This document shows, piece after piece, positions 62,887 through 64,000 of a stretch of 64,000 nt of DNA. The position numbers and the translations under genes were made by a program. This stretch comes from Lachnospiraceae bacterium. Its GTDB lineage: Bacteria; Bacillota; Clostridia; Lachnospirales; Lachnospiraceae. The stretch covers positions 62,001 to 126,000 of the forward strand of contig JAILHF010000052.1 in the NCBI GenBank assembly GCA_024696005.1. The letters run 5' to 3'. The notes under the pieces were generated by a model. That model made no database searches. It was not told the DNA's origin and saw only the letters and a list, made by a program, of their open reading frames with translations. The number at the start of each line of letters is the position of its first letter. Position 1 is the stretch's first letter.

Positions 62887-63555
62887 CTAACGGATCTGCC
62901 AGTCGATCGCGGCTTCCCCATGCTCTTCCAGGAATGCGTTGCATCTGCTGAAGTGTCTGCAGCCGAAAAAACCGCGATAAGCGGAAAGCGGACTCGGATG
63001 CGGTGCCTTCAGGATCAGGTGTGCCGGATTATGAAGCATCTCGCTCTTTTTCTGCGCCGGGCTTCCCCATAAGAGGAACACGATGGGACGATCGACTTTG
63101 TCCAGTACTTCGATGATGGCATCGGTGAACTGTTCCCATCCGATGCCTTTGTGCGAAAAAGCCGCATGAGCCCTGACGGTCAGGATCGTGTTCAGGAGCA
63201 ATACCCCCTGCTCCGCCCAATGAGTGAGATTGCCATGCTGCGGAATGTCGCAGCCCAGATCATCGTGAAGTTCCTGATAGATATTGACAAGCGAAGGCGG
63301 GATCTTTACGCCCTCCGGCACCGAGAAACAAAGCCCCTGTGCCTGCCCCGGCTCGTGATAGGGATCCTGTCCGAGGATCACCACACGCACTTTTTCGAGC
63401 GGTGTGAGCTGCATGGCCGCAAAGACCCTGTCGCTCGGCGGATAGATCAGCCGCTCGTTATACTCTTTCCGGACCGTCTCGTAAAGCCTGCGGTAGTATT
63501 CTTTCTTAAATTCTCCGCCCAGCGCCTCAGCCCAGGCTCCCGACAAAGCTGCCAC
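62887..63555 (-). CDS. ung: uracil-DNA glycosylase family 1
   Basis: Removes uracil from DNA. 222 aa. Water-activating motif VVILGQDPYHEPGQAQGLCFS with catalytic Asp and His, uracil pocket, and the leucine/His loop KAPHPSPLSAYRGFFGCRHFS. Start at 63555 by family length; the gap to hisF is 23 nt. Its stop overlaps the ribosome site of the radical SAM gene. Confidence 0.97.
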   Translation of the reverse strand: MAALSGAWAEALGGEFKKEYYRRLYETVRKEYNERLIYPPSDRVFAAMQLTPLEKVRVVILGQDPYHEPGQAQGLCFSVPEGVKIPPSLVNIYQELHDDLGCDIPQHGNLTHWAEQGVLLLNTILTVRAHAAFSHKGIGWEQFTDAIIEVLDKVDRPIVFLLWGSPAQKKSEMLHNPAHLILKAPHPSPLSAYRGFFGCRHFSRCNAFLEEHGEAAIDWQIR

Positions 63556-63578
63556 CGGCTCGTCCTCCGTCCGCTGCT

Positions 63579-64000
63579 TTACAGCCGAACCGGGATCCCG
63601 CGTTCCTTCAGGTATTCCTTTACCTCACGGATCTCCAGTTCCTTAAAGTGAAACAGGGAAGCCGCGAGTGCAGCATCGGCTTTCCCTTCCGTCAACGCAT
63701 CGTAAAAATGCTCCTTTGTGCCCGCTCCGCCCGAAGCGATCACCGGCACGGGCACCTGTTCCGAAATGGCACGGGTCAGTTCCAGATCATATCCGGCCTT
63801 TGTGCCGTCACAGTCCATGCTGGTAAGGAGGATCTCCCCTGCCCCCAGTTCACAGCCGCGGATCGCCCATTCGACCGCGTCGATCCCGCAGTCGATCCTT
63901 CCGCCGTTCTTAAAGATATTCCAGCCGCCATCCGGCCTGCGCTTGGCATCGATCGCGAGCACAACGCACTGGCTGCCGAACTTGTCCGCGGCATCCGCGA
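63579..64000 (-). CDS. hisF: imidazole glycerol phosphate synthase HisF (5' end cut by window)
   Basis: Cyclase subunit of histidine biosynthesis. The visible 139-140 residues are the C-terminal half of the barrel: [18 protein letters not shown] (catalytic-side Asp), [17 protein letters not shown] (second catalytic Asp), [18 protein letters not shown], and [11 protein letters not shown] near the end. The start lies right of 64000. It leads into ung, radical SAM and lysA on the same strand. Confidence 0.95.
   Translation of the reverse strand, partial: ADAADKFGSQCVVLAIDAKRRPDGGWNIFKNGGRIDCGIDAVEWAIRGCELGAGEILLTSMDCDGTKAGYDLELTRAISEQVPVPVIASGGAGTKEHFYDALTEGKADAALAASLFHFKELEIREVKEYLKERGIPVRL

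Noticed and set aside
62597-62944. 115-codon frame starting MQRIPGRAWGS upstream of the radical SAM gene
   Set aside because: It is the wrong frame; the in-frame reading restores the conserved cysteine leader.

Overview
The window looks like the chromosome of a Gram-positive Clostridia bacterium, most likely a Lachnospiraceae-type gut anaerobe. The evidence is a PolC-type replicative polymerase, an MEP-pathway ispG, anaerobic Fe-S enzymes (a ferredoxin-fused aldo/keto reductase and a radical SAM protein), a cytoplasmic xylanase-esterase, clean TTGACA/TATAAT-type promoters with 17-bp spacers, AGGAGG-type ribosome binding sites, and no CCA encoded in the tRNA. Most genes lie on the minus strand and many overlap by ATGA, so long operons are likely.

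Positions 1-15292 hold one minus-strand operon for a contractile injection system (CIS). It is cut at the left edge, inside the tube gene. Reading in the direction of transcription there is a 615-aa baseplate/fibre-like protein, a possible pseudokinase with a C-terminal membrane anchor, an 809-aa membrane receptor ending in a dead class III cyclase domain, a membrane MORN-repeat protein, a TolC-like helical secreted protein, a 934-aa acidic secreted protein, a DUF4255 (Afp16/Pvc16-like) cap protein, an unknown protein, a PAAR-like DUF4280 protein, the sheath and the tube. Six envelope or signalling genes placed before the structural genes suggest a membrane-anchored or envelope-coupled CIS. 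This is the most interesting system in the window.

15330-30991: polC and ispG, with an upstream PP2C phosphatase and Ser/Thr kinase pair; a short plus-strand gene; a GH10-esterase fusion; an aldo/keto reductase with PTS enzyme I; a 426-nt gap holding a strongly folded RNA candidate (possibly raiA-like); a plus-strand ROK sugar kinase; and a ribbon-helix-helix/SPFH pair under a promoter that overlaps a perfect 19-nt palindrome.

31077-47769: a MalT-like regulator, a GGDEF protein, serA and serC; a DUF4867 gene; then yajC-leuB-small ORF-ilvD-ilvB and a GGDEF/EAL phosphodiesterase overlapping ilvB; tgt and a VanY-like peptidase; and tRNA-Met with a consensus promoter and terminator.

47781-64000: a D,D-carboxypeptidase; a TtcA-like protein with a ruined PP-loop directly upstream of larC; larB behind a PTS IIC permease; a glycosyltransferase; a chemoreceptor; and an operon hisF (partial)-ung-radical SAM-lysA-rluF-like-MurD/CapA fusion-surface beta-helix protein. 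The radical SAM gene appears to start at ACG. Functions are assigned from motifs and family memory only. No database search was run.
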